DNA of 64,000 nt, taken from the NCBI RefSeq assembly GCF_021730615.1, contig NZ_JAJLMN010000001.1, positions 5,361,501 through 5,425,500 on the forward strand. Direction: 5' to 3'. The notes under the pieces are model-generated. The model saw nothing but the letters and a program-made list of their open reading frames with translations, ran no database searches and was not told the DNA's origin. This document shows, in pieces, positions 26,855-35,891 of the stretch. Each line of letters begins with the position of its first letter. Positions within the stretch are counted from its first letter, which is position 1. Origin of the DNA: Lichenibacterium dinghuense. Lineage in GTDB: Bacteria > Pseudomonadota > Alphaproteobacteria > Rhizobiales > Beijerinckiaceae. Made by a program: the position numbers and the translations under genes.

Positions 26855-28093
26855 ATGGCGCGTCTGGACATCACGAAGAAGCTGGCCGTGCTGGCCGACG
26901 CCGCGAAATACGACGCGTCCTGCGCGTCGTCGGGCGCCAAGCCCCGCAAGGACCCGGTGAAGCCCGGCGGCATCGGTTCCATCACGGGGCAGGGCATCTG
27001 CCATTCCTACGCGCCGGACGGCCGCTGCATCTCGCTCCTGAAGCTGCTGCTCACCAATCACTGCATCTACGACTGCCTTTATTGCGTGAACCGGGCCTCT
27101 TCCGACGTGCAGCGCGCGCGCTTCACGCCCGAAGAGGTCGTGCAGCTCACGCTCGACTTCTACCGCCGCAACTACATCGAGGGCCTGTTCCTGTCCTCGG
27201 GCATCATCCGCTCGCCCGACTATACGATGGAGCAGCTCGTGCGCGTGGCGCAGCTCCTGCGCGAGGAGCACGGCTTCCGCGGCTACATCCACCTCAAGAC
27301 GATCCCCGACGCCGACCCGAATCTCATCGAGCAGGCCGGCCGCTACGCCGACCGGCTGTCGATCAACGTGGAGCTGCCCAAGGCGACGTCGCTGGAGAAG
27401 CTCGCCCCGCAGAAGCAGGCCGGCACCATCCGCAAGGCCATGGGCGGCCTGAGGCTGCGCCTCGACGAGGCCGAGGACGAGCGGAAGCGGTCTCGACGCG
27501 CACCCGCCTTCGCGCCGGCCGGGCAGAGCACGCAGATGATCGTCGGCGCCGACGGCGAGAAGGACTCCGACATCCTCGCCTCCAGCGCCAACCTGTATTC
27601 CGGCTACAAGCTCAAGCGCGTTTACTACTCGGCCTACAGCCCAATCCCGGGGTCGAGCCAGTCGCTGCCGGCCCGCAAGCCGCCGCTGATGCGCGAGCAC
27701 CGGCTTTACCAGGCCGACTGGCTCTACCGCTTCTACGGCTTCGCCATGGACGAGGTGGTGGGCGCGACCGACGGCGGCATGCTGGACCTCGACCTCGACC
27801 CGAAGCTCGCCTGGGCGCTGCGCAACCGGCAGCGCTTCCCGATCGACGTCAACACAGCGAGCCGCGAAGAGCTGCTGCGCGTGCCCGGCCTCGGCGTGAA
27901 GAGCGTCGACCGCATCATCGACATCCGCCGTCTAACGACGATGCGGCTCGACGACGTCGCCAAGCTCGCGCGCTCGGCCAAGGTGCTGCGCCCATTCGTC
28001 ACCGCGCTCGACTGGACGCCCGGCGCGAGCCTCGACGGCACGCACCTCGCGCGCGCCGTGAAGCGGCCCGCCGAACAGCTGAGCCTCTTCTGA
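26855..28093 (+). CDS. Radical SAM protein of the DNA modification/repair type with C-terminal helix-hairpin-helix
   Basis: 412 residues. The [4Fe-4S]/SAM motif is Cys70-X3-Cys74-X2-Cys77 (NHCIYDCLYCVNR), preceded by GKGICHSYAPDGRC-like residues (GQGICHSYAPDGRC here) and followed by IKTIPDADP-like strand motifs. The C-terminus carries a DNA-binding helix-hairpin-helix (FPIDVNTASREELLRVPGLG). This matches the family annotated as putative DNA modification/repair radical SAM protein, which is genetically linked to UDG-family proteins. Here the ATG of the UdgX gene overlaps the stop (TGATG), so the two are made together. The reaction is not known. Confidence 0.9.
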   Translation: MARLDITKKLAVLADAAKYDASCASSGAKPRKDPVKPGGIGSITGQGICHSYAPDGRCISLLKLLLTNHCIYDCLYCVNRASSDVQRARFTPEEVVQLTLDFYRRNYIEGLFLSSGIIRSPDYTMEQLVRVAQLLREEHGFRGYIHLKTIPDADPNLIEQAGRYADRLSINVELPKATSLEKLAPQKQAGTIRKAMGGLRLRLDEAEDERKRSRRAPAFAPAGQSTQMIVGADGEKDSDILASSANLYSGYKLKRVYYSAYSPIPGSSQSLPARKPPLMREHRLYQADWLYRFYGFAMDEVVGATDGGMLDLDLDPKLAWALRNRQRFPIDVNTASREELLRVPGLGVKSVDRIIDIRRLTTMRLDDVAKLARSAKVLRPFVTALDWTPGASLDGTHLARAVKRPAEQLSLF

Positions 28094-29586
28094 TGCGGGA
28101 GGTCGTCCTCCGCGCGCCCGACGACTACGAGGGCTGGCGCGATGCCGCCCGCGCGCTAGCCGAAGCGGGCGTGCCGGCCGAGGCCGTGGTATGGCGCGCC
28201 GCCGCCGACGCGCCGGACCTGTTCGTCTCGCCTCCCGAGGAGGCGCCGTCGGGCGACAGGCGGGCCCTGCGCGTGCCGCGCCGCTTCGTCGACCTCGCCG
28301 AGCTCGTCGCCTGCCACAGGGATCCGGAGCGCTTCGCCTTCCTGTACCGGCTCCTGTGCCGGCTCCAGGACGAGCCGCGCCTGCTCGACATCACGACCGA
28401 CGAGGACGTGTTCCGCATCGAGATGATGGCGAAGTCGGTGCGGCGCGACCGGCACAAGATGACCGCCTTCGTGCGTTTCAAGGAGGTGCTGGTCGAGGGC
28501 GCCGAGCCCGCCTACCTCGCCTGGTTCGAGCCCGAGCACCACATCTTGGCCCTGACGGCGCCCTTCTTCGTCGAACGCTTCAAGGCGATGCTGTGGACCA
28601 TCGTCACACCCGAGGCACGGGCCTCCTGGGACGGCTCGGCGCTGCACTTCGGCCCCGGCGGCTCGCGCGACGAGGTGCCGGCCGAGGACGCGACCGAAGA
28701 GCACTGGCGCACCTACTACGTGAACATCTTCAACCCGGCGCGGTTGAAGGTCGACGCGATGAAGCGCGAGATGCCGGTCAAATACTGGAAGAACCTCCCC
28801 GAGGCTCAGCTCATCGCGCCGCTCGTCCGCTCCGCCGGCACATCCGAGGCCCGCATGGTCGCAACCCCGCAGAAGACCGTCCCCAAGCGCGCCGCCGCCA
28901 TCGTGGCGCGCGCCGACGAGGCCCGCGCGGAGCGCGACGCGCCCCCGACCGCCATGGGCAACAACGGGCTGGAGGCGCTGAAGCGCGAGGCCCTGGCCTG
29001 CACGCGCTGCGACCTGCACCAGTTCGCGACCCAGACGGTGTTCGGCGAGGGTCTGTCGACGGCCGACCTCGTCTTCGTCGGTGAGCAGCCGGGCGACAAG
29101 GAGGACCTCGCGGGCAAGCCCTTCATCGGCCCGGCCGGCGCGCTGTTCGACCGTGCGCTCGGCGAGGCGGGGATCGACCGCACGCGGGCCTACGTCACCA
29201 ACGCGGTGAAGCACTTCAAATTCGAGCCGCGCGGCAAGCGGCGCATTCACAAGAAGCCCGGCGTCGGCGAGATCAACGCCTGCCATCACTGGCTGGAGGA
29301 GGAGCTGAAGATTCTCCGCCCGCGCCTGACCATCGCGCTCGGCGCCTCCGCGATCCGCTCGCTGACGGGCCAGAGCGCCTCCGTCCTGTCGGTTCGCGGC
29401 ACGGTGCTCAGCTCCGCGCTGGCGGGCCCGGTCTTCGTCACCGTCCACCCGTCCTTCATCCTGCGCCTGCCCGACGAGGCCTCGCAGACGACCGAGTTCG
29501 GCCGCTTCGTCGCGGACCTGCGCCACGCCAAGGCGCGGGCCGCCGGCGAGGACAGCACCCCGGCGGCGACCGGCACGCTGCTGTAG
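28093..29586 (+). CDS. udgX: DUF4130-UdgX fusion: uracil-DNA-binding/glycosylase-family protein
   Basis: 497 residues. Residues about 1-260 form the DUF4130 module that accompanies the radical SAM partner (FLYRLLCRLQDEPRLLDI, TEEHWRTYYVNIFNPAR). Residues about 295-490 are a family-4-like uracil-DNA glycosylase: Fe-S cysteines CTRCDLH near 303, GEQPGDKEDLAGKPFIGPAG, and HPSFILRLPD near the end. The loop GKRRIHKKP (Lys382 to His386) is the UdgX signature; in characterised UdgX the histidine of KRRIH forms an irreversible covalent bond with the uracil site in DNA. It is translationally coupled to the radical SAM gene. Role in vivo: uracil or base-damage handling, inferred. Confidence 0.9.
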   Translation: MREVVLRAPDDYEGWRDAARALAEAGVPAEAVVWRAAADAPDLFVSPPEEAPSGDRRALRVPRRFVDLAELVACHRDPERFAFLYRLLCRLQDEPRLLDITTDEDVFRIEMMAKSVRRDRHKMTAFVRFKEVLVEGAEPAYLAWFEPEHHILALTAPFFVERFKAMLWTIVTPEARASWDGSALHFGPGGSRDEVPAEDATEEHWRTYYVNIFNPARLKVDAMKREMPVKYWKNLPEAQLIAPLVRSAGTSEARMVATPQKTVPKRAAAIVARADEARAERDAPPTAMGNNGLEALKREALACTRCDLHQFATQTVFGEGLSTADLVFVGEQPGDKEDLAGKPFIGPAGALFDRALGEAGIDRTRAYVTNAVKHFKFEPRGKRRIHKKPGVGEINACHHWLEEELKILRPRLTIALGASAIRSLTGQSASVLSVRGTVLSSALAGPVFVTVHPSFILRLPDEASQTTEFGRFVADLRHAKARAAGEDSTPAATGTLL

Positions 29587-29593
29587 CGCCGCG

Positions 29594-30373
29594 TCACTTC
29601 GGCGCGAGCGTCGCGCGGGCGTCGAGCAGGGGTGTCACCGGGATCTCGACCGTGCCGCGGTCGGGCCGCTGGAGGTCCAGCGTCACGGTGACGACGGCGG
29701 AGAGCAGCAGGGCCATGACGGCGGCCGACACCCGCCGGCTCGTCTCCGCGGCGCCGGCGCCGTGCCCCGCGAAGCCCATCGCCACGAGGGCCGCGGCGAG
29801 CAGGATGCCGTAGACCGTGAGCGGGACGTGGTTGCGCAGGGCGGTGACGCGGCGCTCCGTGGCATCGTCGAGGGCCTGCAGGGCGGCGGTCGCGCGGTAG
29901 ACCGGGAACGAGTTCGGCGCAGCCGCCGCGGCGGCGTCGAGGTGTCCCCACAGCCGCGTCGACACGTCGGCCATGTCGGACACGTCGGCGTCGAACTTCC
30001 TCGGGTCGTAGGGCACGCCGAGCCCGATCGCGAGGTCGGCGTCGCGGCGCAGGTCGTAGAGCATCGGCGTGCCGTCGTCGTCGGGCAGCAGGGACGCCAG
30101 GCGGCCGAGGTCGCGGAGGGCGTTGGCCTGGTCCAGCACGACGGTGCGGCGCATGTCGTAGCGCGCCAGCGCCATCGAGTAGGTGAAGGCGAGGAGCAGG
30201 GCGAGCAGCGCGAAGGCCGCGGTGGCGAGGGTCGCGGCGTCCTTGTCGCGGTGCCGGCCGCGGCCGTAGCGGCCTCCGAGCCGGTGCCCGGCCTCGCTGG
30301 CCAGCAGGAGCGCGGCGAACACGACGAAGAACAGCGAGCCGAGGCTGAGCGACTGGACGAGGGCGAAGGTCAA
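29594..30373 (-). CDS. Membrane protein of DUF4239 (bestrophin-like) type
   Basis: About 259 residues from the TTG at 30373 (a longer ATG start at 30505 would run into the divergent SDR gene). Two helices sit near the N-terminus (LGSLFFVVFAALLLASEAG and LATAAFALLALLLAFTYSMA) and two near the C-terminus (VYGILLAAALVAMGFAGHG and AVMALLLSAVVTVTLDL). A soluble helical middle contains RYDMRRTVVLDQANALRDL. That pattern fits DUF4239; function is unknown. It converges with udgX, with 7 bases between. Confidence 0.65.
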   Translation of the reverse strand: MTFALVQSLSLGSLFFVVFAALLLASEAGHRLGGRYGRGRHRDKDAATLATAAFALLALLLAFTYSMALARYDMRRTVVLDQANALRDLGRLASLLPDDDGTPMLYDLRRDADLAIGLGVPYDPRKFDADVSDMADVSTRLWGHLDAAAAAAPNSFPVYRATAALQALDDATERRVTALRNHVPLTVYGILLAAALVAMGFAGHGAGAAETSRRVSAAVMALLLSAVVTVTLDLQRPDRGTVEIPVTPLLDARATLAPK

Positions 30374-30519
30374 GGCGGCATCCGGTGGAGGATCGGTGGG
30401 CAGATCGGATCTGTAACCGAAGATGCGGGACCGTCGGAGCGAGTCCGACACATCGCCCCCGACCCTTGATTTCGGCGGACCCCGCCGCAGCTTTGCCAGC
30501 GACATCGGGGAGGGGCGAC

Positions 30520-31248
30520 GTGGCGACGACGGTGATCTTCGGGGGCGCGGGGGCGATCGGCTCGGCCGTGGCGCGGCGGCTGGCGCAGCGGGGCGAGAGG
30601 GTCCACCTCGTCGGGCGCGACCCGGCCAAGCTCGCCGCCGCCTCGCGCGAGATCGGCGCGGCCTCGTCGGTCTGCGACGTGGCGGACGGCGCCGCGGTCG
30701 CGCGGGCCGTCGCCGAGGCGGCCGAGGGCGGGGACCTCGCCGGCCTGGTCTACGCGGTCGGCACCATCAACCTGAAGCCGCTCGGCTCGCTGAGCGAGGC
30801 CGACTTCGAGCGGGATTTCCGCGTCAACGCGCTCGGCGCGGCGCTCGCCGTCAAGGCTGCGACGCCGCACCTGCGGTCCGCGGAGAACGCCGCGGTCGTC
30901 CTGTTCTCGACCGTGGCGGTGCGCCAGGGCTTCGCGGCCCACGCCTCGGTGTCGATGGCCAAGGGCGCCGTCGAGGGCCTGACGCTGGCGCTGGCCGCGG
31001 AGCTGGCGCCGAAGGTGCGGGTGAACTGCATCGCGCCGTCGCTCACCCGCACGCCGCTCGCCGAGGGGCTGACCCGCAACGAGGCGATGGCGAAGAGCAT
31101 CGCGGAGATGCACGCCGCCCGCCGCCTCGGGGAAGCCGACGACAGCGCCTCGCTCGCCGCCTTCCTGCTCGGGCCGGACGCGGGCTGGATCACCGGGCAG
31201 GTGATCGGCGTCGACGGCGGCCGCTCCACCCTGCGCACGAAGGGGTGA
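30520..31248 (+). CDS. SDR-family oxidoreductase lacking the usual catalytic tyrosine
   Basis: 242 residues. Cofactor loop VIFGGAGAIGSAVARRL; NAG-like block YAVGTINL; serine region LFSTVAVRQGF. The position of the YxxxK tyrosine is occupied by another residue (HASVSMAKGAVEG keeps the lysine), so ordinary SDR redox chemistry is doubtful. The C-terminal DAGWITGQVIGVDGGRS is typical. The GTG at 30520 is chosen because GGGGAGGGG lies just upstream. Confidence 0.8.
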   Translation: MATTVIFGGAGAIGSAVARRLAQRGERVHLVGRDPAKLAAASREIGAASSVCDVADGAAVARAVAEAAEGGDLAGLVYAVGTINLKPLGSLSEADFERDFRVNALGAALAVKAATPHLRSAENAAVVLFSTVAVRQGFAAHASVSMAKGAVEGLTLALAAELAPKVRVNCIAPSLTRTPLAEGLTRNEAMAKSIAEMHAARRLGEADDSASLAAFLLGPDAGWITGQVIGVDGGRSTLRTKG

Positions 31249-31274
31249 ACCGGCGGCCGTCGACGGCCGCCGGT
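31249..31274. terminator. 26-bp perfect palindrome between convergent genes
   Basis: The sequence 31249-31274 is a perfect inverted repeat (arms ACCGGCGGCCGTC and GACGGCCGCCGGT) directly after the SDR stop and before the end of the NRAMP-like gene. It can form the same strong hairpin on either strand, as expected of a bidirectional terminator. Confidence 0.6.
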
Positions 31275-31289
31275 GATCGAATAGGCCCT

Positions 31290-32927
31290 TCAGCTCCCCA
31301 TCGCCAGCGCGACGATGCGGGCCAGGACGAGCCCGCCGGCCAGCACGAGGTAGAGGCGGAGCACGCCCATCCACAGCCGGCTCGACCGCGACAGGTGCGC
31401 CGGGGCGAGCCGGGACAGCGGCGGCATGCGCCAGGTCAGGCGGTCGCCATCATGCGCCGGCCCGGCCTTGGTCAGCCCGCCCGACAGGATGCCCGCGACG
31501 AGGGCCAGGGCGGTCCCGACGCCGAGGATCCAGAGGATGACGGTCTCGTCGGTCTGGTCCGGGAACAGCACCGAGGCGGTGAGGATCACGGACAGCACGA
31601 CGAGGCCGGCGATGATCGCGCCCGTGAGGAGGTTCATCGCGCGTCCGTTCGCCCAAGGGCCGAGCACCGCGCGGTCGTTGCACAGCAGCAGCAGGAACAC
31701 GGTGGCGCTCGGCAGCAGCACGCCGGCCAGGGTCTGCACGGCGTTGGTGAGCAGGCCGAGCGGCGCGCCGGGCGTCAGAACGATGGCGGCCGCGACCGCG
31801 ATCAGCCCGGCGTAGACGGCGTAGAAGCCCTTGGCGCCGCGCGGGCCGCGGTGGAGCGAATGGTTGACCTCGAACACGTCGCCGATGGCGTAGGCCGAGG
31901 ACAGCGACACCGCGCAGGCGCCGATGATGCTGGCGTCGATCAGCCCGATCGCGAAGAGCACGCCGGCGAGGCGGCCGGCGTGGGCCTCGATGCCGGCCGC
32001 CACCGCGCCGGCGTCGACGAACTTGCCGAAGTCGGGCGTGCCCGCGAAGGAGGCCGCCGCGAAGCCCATCATGGCGACGGCGCCGAGCACCACCAGGGCG
32101 ATGCCGATCCACAGATCCGCCCGCTCGTAGTTGATGAAGCGCGGGGTGATGCGCTTGTCGATCACGTAGCTCTGCTGGAAGAACAGCTGCCAGGGCGCGA
32201 TCGTCGTGCCCACGATGGCGATGATCAGCAGCATGACGTCGCTGAGCTTGGCGTCGCGCGGCAGGCCCGGCACGACGAGGTCGTGCGCCACCTCGGCGAG
32301 CGGCGGGTGCGCCATGACGAAGATCGGCACCAGCACGAGGCTGCCCGCCACCAGCATCAGCGCGAAGCGCTCGAAGCGGCGGAAGTCGCCCGTCGACACC
32401 ACACCCATGATGACCAGGGCGGCGACCACCACGCCGAGCGCCTTGGGCACGCCGAGATAGTCGAGGCCGAGCGCGATGCCAATGAACTCGGTGACGATCG
32501 TCAGGCCGTTCAACGCGAAGAGGTCGAGCACGCTGAAGGCGCCCCAGAACCGGCCGAAGCGCGCGAAGATGAGCCGCGCATGGCCCACCCCGGTCACGGC
32601 GCCGAGCCGCAGCACCATCTCCTGGTTCACGTAGAGGACGGGCACGAGCAGCAGCAGCGTCCACAGCAGGGTCGTGCCGTAGTTCTGGCCGGCCTGGGTG
32701 TAGGTGCCGAAGGCGCCGGCGTCGTTGTCCCCCACCATGACGATGAGTCCGGGGCCGAGGATCGCGAGCAGGGTGCGCAGGCGCTGCCCCGCGCCGCGGC
32801 GCGGGGCCGTGTCGAGCATGTCGATGCTGCCGAGCGCGCCGCGGATGTTGCCGATGTGGGCCGCGTCGAGCACGGCGTGCTTGTTGGCCGCTTCCTTGAT
32901 CTCGGAAGCCTTGAGGGGCTTGTTCAT
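31290..32927 (-). CDS. NRAMP-related divalent-metal transporter with non-canonical metal motifs
   Basis: 545 residues with 11-12 membrane helices and an N-terminal cytosolic tail of about 50. Helix 1 carries GDNDAG (66-71) where classical NRAMP proteins have DPGN, and the helix 6 block reads TTIAPWQLFFQQSYV where they have MPH. It belongs to the COG1914-like family, but the methionine that gives Mn/Fe selectivity is absent. Divergent NRAMP relatives transporting Mg2+ or Al3+ are known, so the ion is uncertain. ATG 32927 has GGGAG 8 bases upstream. Confidence 0.85.
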   Translation of the reverse strand: MNKPLKASEIKEAANKHAVLDAAHIGNIRGALGSIDMLDTAPRRGAGQRLRTLLAILGPGLIVMVGDNDAGAFGTYTQAGQNYGTTLLWTLLLLVPVLYVNQEMVLRLGAVTGVGHARLIFARFGRFWGAFSVLDLFALNGLTIVTEFIGIALGLDYLGVPKALGVVVAALVIMGVVSTGDFRRFERFALMLVAGSLVLVPIFVMAHPPLAEVAHDLVVPGLPRDAKLSDVMLLIIAIVGTTIAPWQLFFQQSYVIDKRITPRFINYERADLWIGIALVVLGAVAMMGFAAASFAGTPDFGKFVDAGAVAAGIEAHAGRLAGVLFAIGLIDASIIGACAVSLSSAYAIGDVFEVNHSLHRGPRGAKGFYAVYAGLIAVAAAIVLTPGAPLGLLTNAVQTLAGVLLPSATVFLLLLCNDRAVLGPWANGRAMNLLTGAIIAGLVVLSVILTASVLFPDQTDETVILWILGVGTALALVAGILSGGLTKAGPAHDGDRLTWRMPPLSRLAPAHLSRSSRLWMGVLRLYLVLAGGLVLARIVALAMGS

Positions 32928-33283
32928 GGGTCGTCTCCCGCGCGGCGGCGCGCGGAGACGGCCGGCGTCAGTCGGACGCGCCCGCACCCGCGCCCGCGGC
33001 GCGTTTCTGGCTGATCGATCGCGAGTGTGAGCCCGCCGGCTGAAGGGTCAGACCGGCGGGCCTACTGGGGCCGTCGTTCAAGGTGGTGCTCCGGATGCGC
33101 GGCCTCGCGGCCGCGGCGTCGAAACGGGATGGGGAGCGGCACCGAAGCTTCGTCGCAGCTAAGTCCCGCGATCCCCCTCTGGACGCCCCTCGCGGCCCTG
33201 TCAAACGGAAAGGGGCGGCGCTGGACGCGGGGCTGGGATACGGTAAGGGCCGCGGGCGACGGCAGGGCAGGGTGGAGGGGGCG

Positions 33284-34066
33284 ATGCGGCGACGGAACTT
33301 CCTGGCGGGCGGCCTCGCCGCGGCCGCCTTCGGCCCGGCCGGGCCGGCTCTGGCCGCGGGCGACGACGGCGTGGTCCCGCGCCGGGACTGGTACGGGGAC
33401 GACAGCCGGGCGCGCTGGGGTTCCTGGGGGCCGCCGGCGCGCGTGCTGCCGGCGCCCGCCGGCCTCGCGGACGACCGCCGCGACATCGCCCATCGCGTGC
33501 TGTCGCAGGCGACGCGCCTCGTCGGCCTCGGCTACCAGCACCACCATCTGCCGGAGTTCGACCCGCCCGCCGGCTGGCCCTGGCGCCCCGTGAGCGCGGG
33601 GGCGAACGGGCGGGGGCTCGACTGCTCCAACTTCACCTCGCTGGCCTTCAACCGCGCGCTCGGCATCAAGCTGCCCACCGCGGTCGGCGAGCAGGCGGAG
33701 GCGACCGTCGTGGGCGGCCCCGGCGGGCGCGGCAGCGCCGCGCTGTCCCGCATCGCGCCGGGCGGCTACGCCGAGGCCGTCGCGGCGCTGCGCCCCGCCG
33801 ACCTCCTGTTCATCACCTCGGACGCCGGGCGCCTCAGCCACGTCGTGCTGTGGATGGGCGCGGTCCGCGGCGTGCCGAGCTTCGTGGACTGCACCGATTC
33901 GGTCCGGCTCGGCCCCGACGGCTCGTCGCGCCCGACGGGCGTCCAGGTCCGCGCCTTCCTGCCGGACAGCTGGTACGGCCGACGCTTCTCCCACGCGCTC
34001 CGCCTGGAGAGCCTCGGCGGCGGATCGGGCCCGGCGCCGGCCTTCGCCGACGGCGGGGACGTCTGA
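33284..34066 (+). CDS. Tat-exported NlpC/P60-family peptidoglycan hydrolase-like protein
   Basis: 260 residues. The N-terminus MRRRNFLAGGLAAAAFG has the twin-arginine signal layout and a hydrophobic core ending ALAAGDD. The mature protein has the catalytic cysteine in GRGLDCSNFTSLAFN, then GEQAEATVV, and the histidine region RLSHVVLWMG, as in NlpC/P60 cysteine peptidases. It likely trims murein in the periplasm. ATG 33284 follows GGAGGGG at 33274-33280. It ends 14 bases from the converging transporter operon, with a GCCCC/GGGGC hairpin in between. Confidence 0.82.
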   Translation: MRRRNFLAGGLAAAAFGPAGPALAAGDDGVVPRRDWYGDDSRARWGSWGPPARVLPAPAGLADDRRDIAHRVLSQATRLVGLGYQHHHLPEFDPPAGWPWRPVSAGANGRGLDCSNFTSLAFNRALGIKLPTAVGEQAEATVVGGPGGRGSAALSRIAPGGYAEAVAALRPADLLFITSDAGRLSHVVLWMGAVRGVPSFVDCTDSVRLGPDGSSRPTGVQVRAFLPDSWYGRRFSHALRLESLGGGSGPAPAFADGGDV

Positions 34067-34080
34067 AGCCCCTCGGGGCC

Positions 34081-35049
34081 TCACTTGCCGATGTAGCGCT
34101 CCAGCGGCTCCACCCTGTCGATCAGCCCCTTGCCCTTCATGAACTCCGCGAAGGCGGCGTAGCGCGCCCCGTCGGTCGCGGCGGGGTCGGCGCTGAGGCG
34201 GGGGATCGAGGCGGTCCAGGCGAGCTTGTTCAGCGCGTCGTCGAGCTTCGGATAGGCGTGCACGAAGGCCGCCCAGGCGTCGTCCGGGTGGTCCAGGATG
34301 TAGAGCTGGCCCTGGCCGACCGCGTCGAGGAACGGCCTCACGAAGGGCGCGCGGGCGTTCTCGACCTTGGTGACGAAGATCGATTCGTCGTAGGGCGGCA
34401 CGCCGTGCTCCTCGGGGAAGAACAGGCGGCCCGGATGCCCGGCCAGCTGCATCTCGAAGAACTCGACGTTGCGGTAGGCGCCCACGACCGCGTCGACCTG
34501 CCCGCCGATCAGCGGCGCCGTGAGGGCGAAGTTGACGTTGACGAGCTTGACGTCGTCGAGCTTCAGCCCCGCGCTTTCCAGCATCGTGCCGAGCAGCGCC
34601 GTCTCGTAGCCCGCCACCGAATAGCCGACCGTCTTGCCCTTGAGGTCGGCGAGCGACTTGATCGGCCCGTCGGCCAGCACCATGACGGTGTTCAGCGGCG
34701 TCTGGATCGACGTCCCGACCCGCTGGATCGGCAGGCCCGCCGCGACGTCGAGGTAGAAGTTCGGCTGGTACGTCAGGGCGATGTCGCCCTGGCCCGCGGC
34801 GACGAGGCGCGGCGGCATGGAGGGGTCGGCGGGCTCGACGAAGTCGACGTCGAGGCCGGCGCGAGCGAAGAAGCCCTTCTCCTTCGCGACCACGATCGCG
34901 GCATGGACCGGGTTCACGAACCAGTCGAGCAGCAGCGTCACCTTGCGGGGCGCCACGGGTGCCGGAGCCGGCGAGGGATCGGCGGCCTGCGCCGGCAGAA
35001 CGGACGCGAGGCCGAGCAGCAGCGCGCCGGCCAGGGATGGGAATCGCAT
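34081..35049 (-). CDS. thiY: Thiamine/HMP-type ABC transporter substrate-binding protein (ThiY/NMT1-like)
   Basis: 322 residues with a signal peptide (MRFPSLAGALLLGLASVLPAQA). The periplasmic NMT1/THI5-like fold shows LLLDWFVNPVHAAIVVAKEKG at the start, DIALTYQPNFYL, LKGKTVGYSVAGYE and VDAVVGAYRNVE. Relatives bind formyl-aminopyrimidine or related thiamine precursors. Its ATG overlaps the permease stop by one base (TGATG), and the operon is headed by a TPP riboswitch, so thiamine supply is the likely role. No ATPase (thiZ) gene follows. Confidence 0.88.
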   Translation of the reverse strand: MRFPSLAGALLLGLASVLPAQAADPSPAPAPVAPRKVTLLLDWFVNPVHAAIVVAKEKGFFARAGLDVDFVEPADPSMPPRLVAAGQGDIALTYQPNFYLDVAAGLPIQRVGTSIQTPLNTVMVLADGPIKSLADLKGKTVGYSVAGYETALLGTMLESAGLKLDDVKLVNVNFALTAPLIGGQVDAVVGAYRNVEFFEMQLAGHPGRLFFPEEHGVPPYDESIFVTKVENARAPFVRPFLDAVGQGQLYILDHPDDAWAAFVHAYPKLDDALNKLAWTASIPRLSADPAATDGARYAAFAEFMKGKGLIDRVEPLERYIGK

Positions 35050-35876
35050 CAGGGGACTCCGGTGAGTGAGGAGAGAGTGTCGGGCGCCCAGGGGACCATG
35101 CGTCGCGTGAGCCAGCCCACGGCGGCCCACAGGGCCAGCGAGAAGGCGACGAGGATGGTCAGCCCCGCGAACACCGTGTCGGTCTGCATGCGGGCGTTGG
35201 CGTGCAGCATCACGAGGCCGAGGCCCGACGACGAGCCCACCCATTCGCCCACCACGGCGCCGAGCGGCGCCACCGCGGCGGCCACGCGCAGCCCCGCCCC
35301 GAGCGCCGGCAGCGCCGAGGGCAGGCGGATCAGCAACAGCGTGTCGCGACGGGACGCTCCGTTGAGCCGGGCGAGGTCGATCAGGCCGGGGTCGGTGCGG
35401 CGCAGCCCCTCGAACAGGCTGGTCGAGACGGGAAAGAAGATGATCAGCCCCGCCATGGCGAGCTTCGACGCCACGCCGAAGCCGAACCACACGACGAGCA
35501 GCGGCGCGATGGCGAAGACCGGCAGCGCCTGAGCGACGACGAGCAGGGGCCCCACGGCGCGCTCCAGCAGGCGCGACTGCGCCATCAAGAGCGCCACGGC
35601 GATCCCGCCGAGCGTGCCGACGAGGAGGCCGCCCAGCATCTCGCCGCCGGTCACCAGCGCGTCGCGCCACAGCAGCGGCGCTTGCCGCACCAGCGTCTGC
35701 GCGACGCGCGACGGCGCCGGCAGCACGTAGGCCGGCGTGTCGAGCGCGCGGACCGCGACCTCCCAGACGACAAGCGCGCCCGTGCCGGTGACGATGGCCG
35801 CGAGGGGCAGGCGGGCCTGACGCGGGCGGCGGCGGCGGGACAGGTCTGAAGGGGCCGCGGCACCCGCCTCGGGCAT
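35049..35876 (-). CDS. thiX: Thiamine/HMP-type ABC transporter permease (ThiX-like)
   Basis: 275 residues with six hydrophobic helices. The BPD_transp_1 coupling motif (EAA-like) is LARLNGASRRDTLLLIRLPSALP (see about 150-175), with PVFAIAPLLVVWFGFG before it. It is first in the operon behind the TPP riboswitch and overlaps thiY. The ribosome site GGAGGG (35886-35891) lies at the 3' edge of the riboswitch, so TPP could block translation directly. Confidence 0.87.
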   Translation of the reverse strand: MPEAGAAAPSDLSRRRRPRQARLPLAAIVTGTGALVVWEVAVRALDTPAYVLPAPSRVAQTLVRQAPLLWRDALVTGGEMLGGLLVGTLGGIAVALLMAQSRLLERAVGPLLVVAQALPVFAIAPLLVVWFGFGVASKLAMAGLIIFFPVSTSLFEGLRRTDPGLIDLARLNGASRRDTLLLIRLPSALPALGAGLRVAAAVAPLGAVVGEWVGSSSGLGLVMLHANARMQTDTVFAGLTILVAFSLALWAAVGWLTRRMVPWAPDTLSSLTGVP

Positions 35877-35891
35877 GCTGTCGTTCCCTCC

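Noticed and set aside
32968-33486. Minus-strand frame upstream of the NRAMP-like gene
   Set aside because: Antisense to the Tat signal and start of the NlpC/P60 gene; composition is of a shadow frame.
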